Source: an uncultured Phascolarctobacterium sp.
GTDB lineage: Bacteria > Bacillota > Negativicutes > Acidaminococcales > Acidaminococcaceae
Length of the DNA stretch: 25,803 nt
Direction: 5' to 3'
Assembly: GCA_900552855.1 (NCBI GenBank)
Contig: USBG01000008.1
Location: 1 to 25,803 of the forward strand
The notes below the pieces were generated by a model. It had not been told where the DNA came from, made no database searches, and saw nothing but the letters and a program-made list of their open reading frames with translations. Of this stretch, positions 24,616 through 25,803 are shown in pieces (position 1 is the first letter of the stretch; every line of letters begins with the position of its first letter). The position numbers and the translations under genes were made by a program.

Positions 24616-24644
24616 TTGTTGCATACAACTTTCTATGATATAAT
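24616..24644 (+). promoter_or_regulatory. dcuC promoter
   Basis: TTGTTG (24616-24621) and perfect TATAAT (24639-24644) with 17 bp between, 46 bp before the ATG. A perfect 10-bp palindrome TACAATTGTA (24605-24614) abuts the -35, and GTTG-CATA-CAAC (24618-24629) overlaps it; either could be an operator. Confidence 0.6.
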
Positions 24645-24689
24645 AGGCTCATCAGATTTGCGAAACTAAAAACAGAAAGGATGTTGCAA

Positions 24690-25803
24690 ATGGGTGTTGT
24701 TATTTCCGCAGTCGTTACTTTTTGGGTAGGTTATATGATCTACAAAAAGTACAAAGCTCAACCGGTACTTATCTTAGGCGGCATGATTTTAATGTATCTT
24801 GCTGTTCTTCTTGGCTATGGTCAAATTCTTGGACCTAAAGCTACTACTGGTTCCGTAATCTTTGACGCATTTGAGTTTATGCGTTCTGCTATGAGCTCTA
24901 ATGTTGGTAAACTTGGTCTGAACATTATGTCCGTTGGTGCGTTCGCACGTTATATGGATAAAATTGGTGCATCCCGCGCCCTGGTTCGTCTGACCATTAA
25001 ACCCCTTTTAGCTTTAAAATCCCCCTATCTGGTTCTTTCCGGCACTTGGATTGTTGGTATGCTGATCGGTTTGTGCATCAACAGTGCTTCCGGCCTGGCA
25101 ATGCTGCTGATGGTTACCATGTTCCCCATCCTGTTGGGTCTTGGTGTTAGCCGTCTTTCTGCTACTGCAGCAGTTGCTACTACCCTCTGCTTTGACTGGA
25201 GCCCCAGTGACACCGGTACTATCCTCTCCGCTGAAACCGCAGGCGTTGATCCGGTAATTTATTGGAGCCATTATCAAGTTCCCATCGTTGCTGTTGCCTT
25301 TGTAGTAGTTGGTGCTCTCCATTACTTCACTCAAAAATACATGGATAAACGTGATGGCCACGTTGTTAAACCTATTGAAGTAGAAGTAACCAGAGACGAA
25401 GCAGATACTGCACCTGGTTTCTACGCTATCCTTCCTATTATTCCTCTGGCACTGATTCTTTCCTTCAGCTCCCTGTGGATTACTACTATTAAAATGAACA
25501 TCGTTATGGCTATGTTCATCGGTCTGTTCATTGGTATGGTTTGTGAATACATCAGATGGCGCGACGGCAAAAAGGTTCTGGACGACTGCCAAACCTTCTT
25601 TGACGGCTTAGGCATGCAAATGGCTAACGTTATCACTTTGATTATCGCTGGTCAAACCTTTGCACAAGGCTTACTGTCCATGGGTACTATCAACACTCTG
25701 ATTGAAGGCAGTAAAGATTTAGGCTTCGGTCCTATGGCTATGATGCTGGTTATGGTTGCGATCATCGGCTTTTCTTCCATCGTTTTTGGGTTTGGTCATA
25801 CCG
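24690..25803 (+). CDS. dcuC: DcuC-family anaerobic C4-dicarboxylate transporter, 3' end outside window
   Basis: 371 codons are visible of an expected ~460. A polytopic inner-membrane carrier with hydrophobic segments throughout: MGVVISAVVTFWVGYMIYKK at the N-terminus, MLIGLCINSASGLAMLL near 125, and the conserved TTLCFDWSPSDTGTILSAE at about 163-181, typical of DcuC. DcuC exchanges or exports succinate, fumarate and malate in anaerobes. I use the ATG at 24690 because AGAAAGG lies 9 nt before it; an in-frame ATG at 24681 is too close to that site. Codons are rich in CTG, GGT and ACC, like the exported CbiK gene, suggesting strong expression. In a succinate-metabolising Negativicute this would be a central carbon transporter; inference. 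Confidence 0.88.
   Translation, partial: MGVVISAVVTFWVGYMIYKKYKAQPVLILGGMILMYLAVLLGYGQILGPKATTGSVIFDAFEFMRSAMSSNVGKLGLNIMSVGAFARYMDKIGASRALVRLTIKPLLALKSPYLVLSGTWIVGMLIGLCINSASGLAMLLMVTMFPILLGLGVSRLSATAAVATTLCFDWSPSDTGTILSAETAGVDPVIYWSHYQVPIVAVAFVVVGALHYFTQKYMDKRDGHVVKPIEVEVTRDEADTAPGFYAILPIIPLALILSFSSLWITTIKMNIVMAMFIGLFIGMVCEYIRWRDGKKVLDDCQTFFDGLGMQMANVITLIIAGQTFAQGLLSMGTINTLIEGSKDLGFGPMAMMLVMVAIIGFSSIVFGFGHT

Noticed and set aside
25014..25592. 192-codon minus-strand frame inside dcuC
   Set aside because: Antisense shadow of an uninterrupted membrane-transporter frame; low-complexity Asn/Gln/Ser-rich translation.
1..25803. CRISPR array, rRNA genes or prophage
   Set aside because: No regularly spaced identical repeats, no rRNA sequence and no phage structural or integrase genes were recognised in the window.

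Overview
The window looks like a chromosomal piece from a diderm Firmicute of the class Negativicutes (Phascolarctobacterium, Acidaminococcus or Veillonella relatives). This is inferred from three things. It is AT-rich and carries a typical Firmicute housekeeping cluster: a yybS-like gene, gdpP, rplI, dnaB, then purB and purA. It also encodes outer-membrane-associated proteins: a TonB-dependent receptor with signal peptide and terminal Phe, and an AsmA/TamB-like protein. Finally, it has a DcuC-type C4-dicarboxylate carrier and CbiK-type chelatases, which fit an anaerobic, corrinoid-using gut bacterium. The species is not proven by the sequence.

Layout. 1-2593 (minus): a ZIP-family metal transporter cut by the window edge, with a clear promoter and palindromic operator, then an AsmA/TamB-like envelope protein. 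2594-3242: gene-free, with a dense cluster of DnaA boxes (2743-2934) and little else recognisable. 3243-3318: tRNA-Lys(UUU) with consensus promoter and terminator. 3404-6033: purA and purB with a candidate PurBox pair upstream. 6226-6819: a GNAT acetyltransferase. 6917-11943: dnaB, rplI, gdpP and the yybS-like gene. 12087-13166: an FkbM methyltransferase. 13281-13646 (plus): a short DtxR/MntR-type metalloregulator. 13679-14281: a decayed IS3-family element.

14391-21193 (minus) is the most unusual part. A five-gene operon starts with a divergent protein of the nitrogenase component 1 superfamily. It continues with a lipoprotein substrate-binding protein, a FecCD-type permease, an ABC ATPase (the last three joined by 4-bp overlaps) and a TonB-dependent outer-membrane receptor. 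A LysR regulator follows at 21332-22216 (minus). It is divergent from an exported CbiK-like chelatase at 22597-23589, which is followed by a second, cytoplasmic CbiK at 23731-24534 and by dcuC at 24690, running off the window. My working hypothesis is a metal-tetrapyrrole (corrinoid, haem or similar) or metal-chelate scavenging system. In it, the receptor and ABC transporter import the ligand, an exported chelatase acts in the periplasm, and a nitrogenase-like enzyme acts on the cargo inside. The substrate is not determined by the sequence, and no NifH-like reductase is present in the window.
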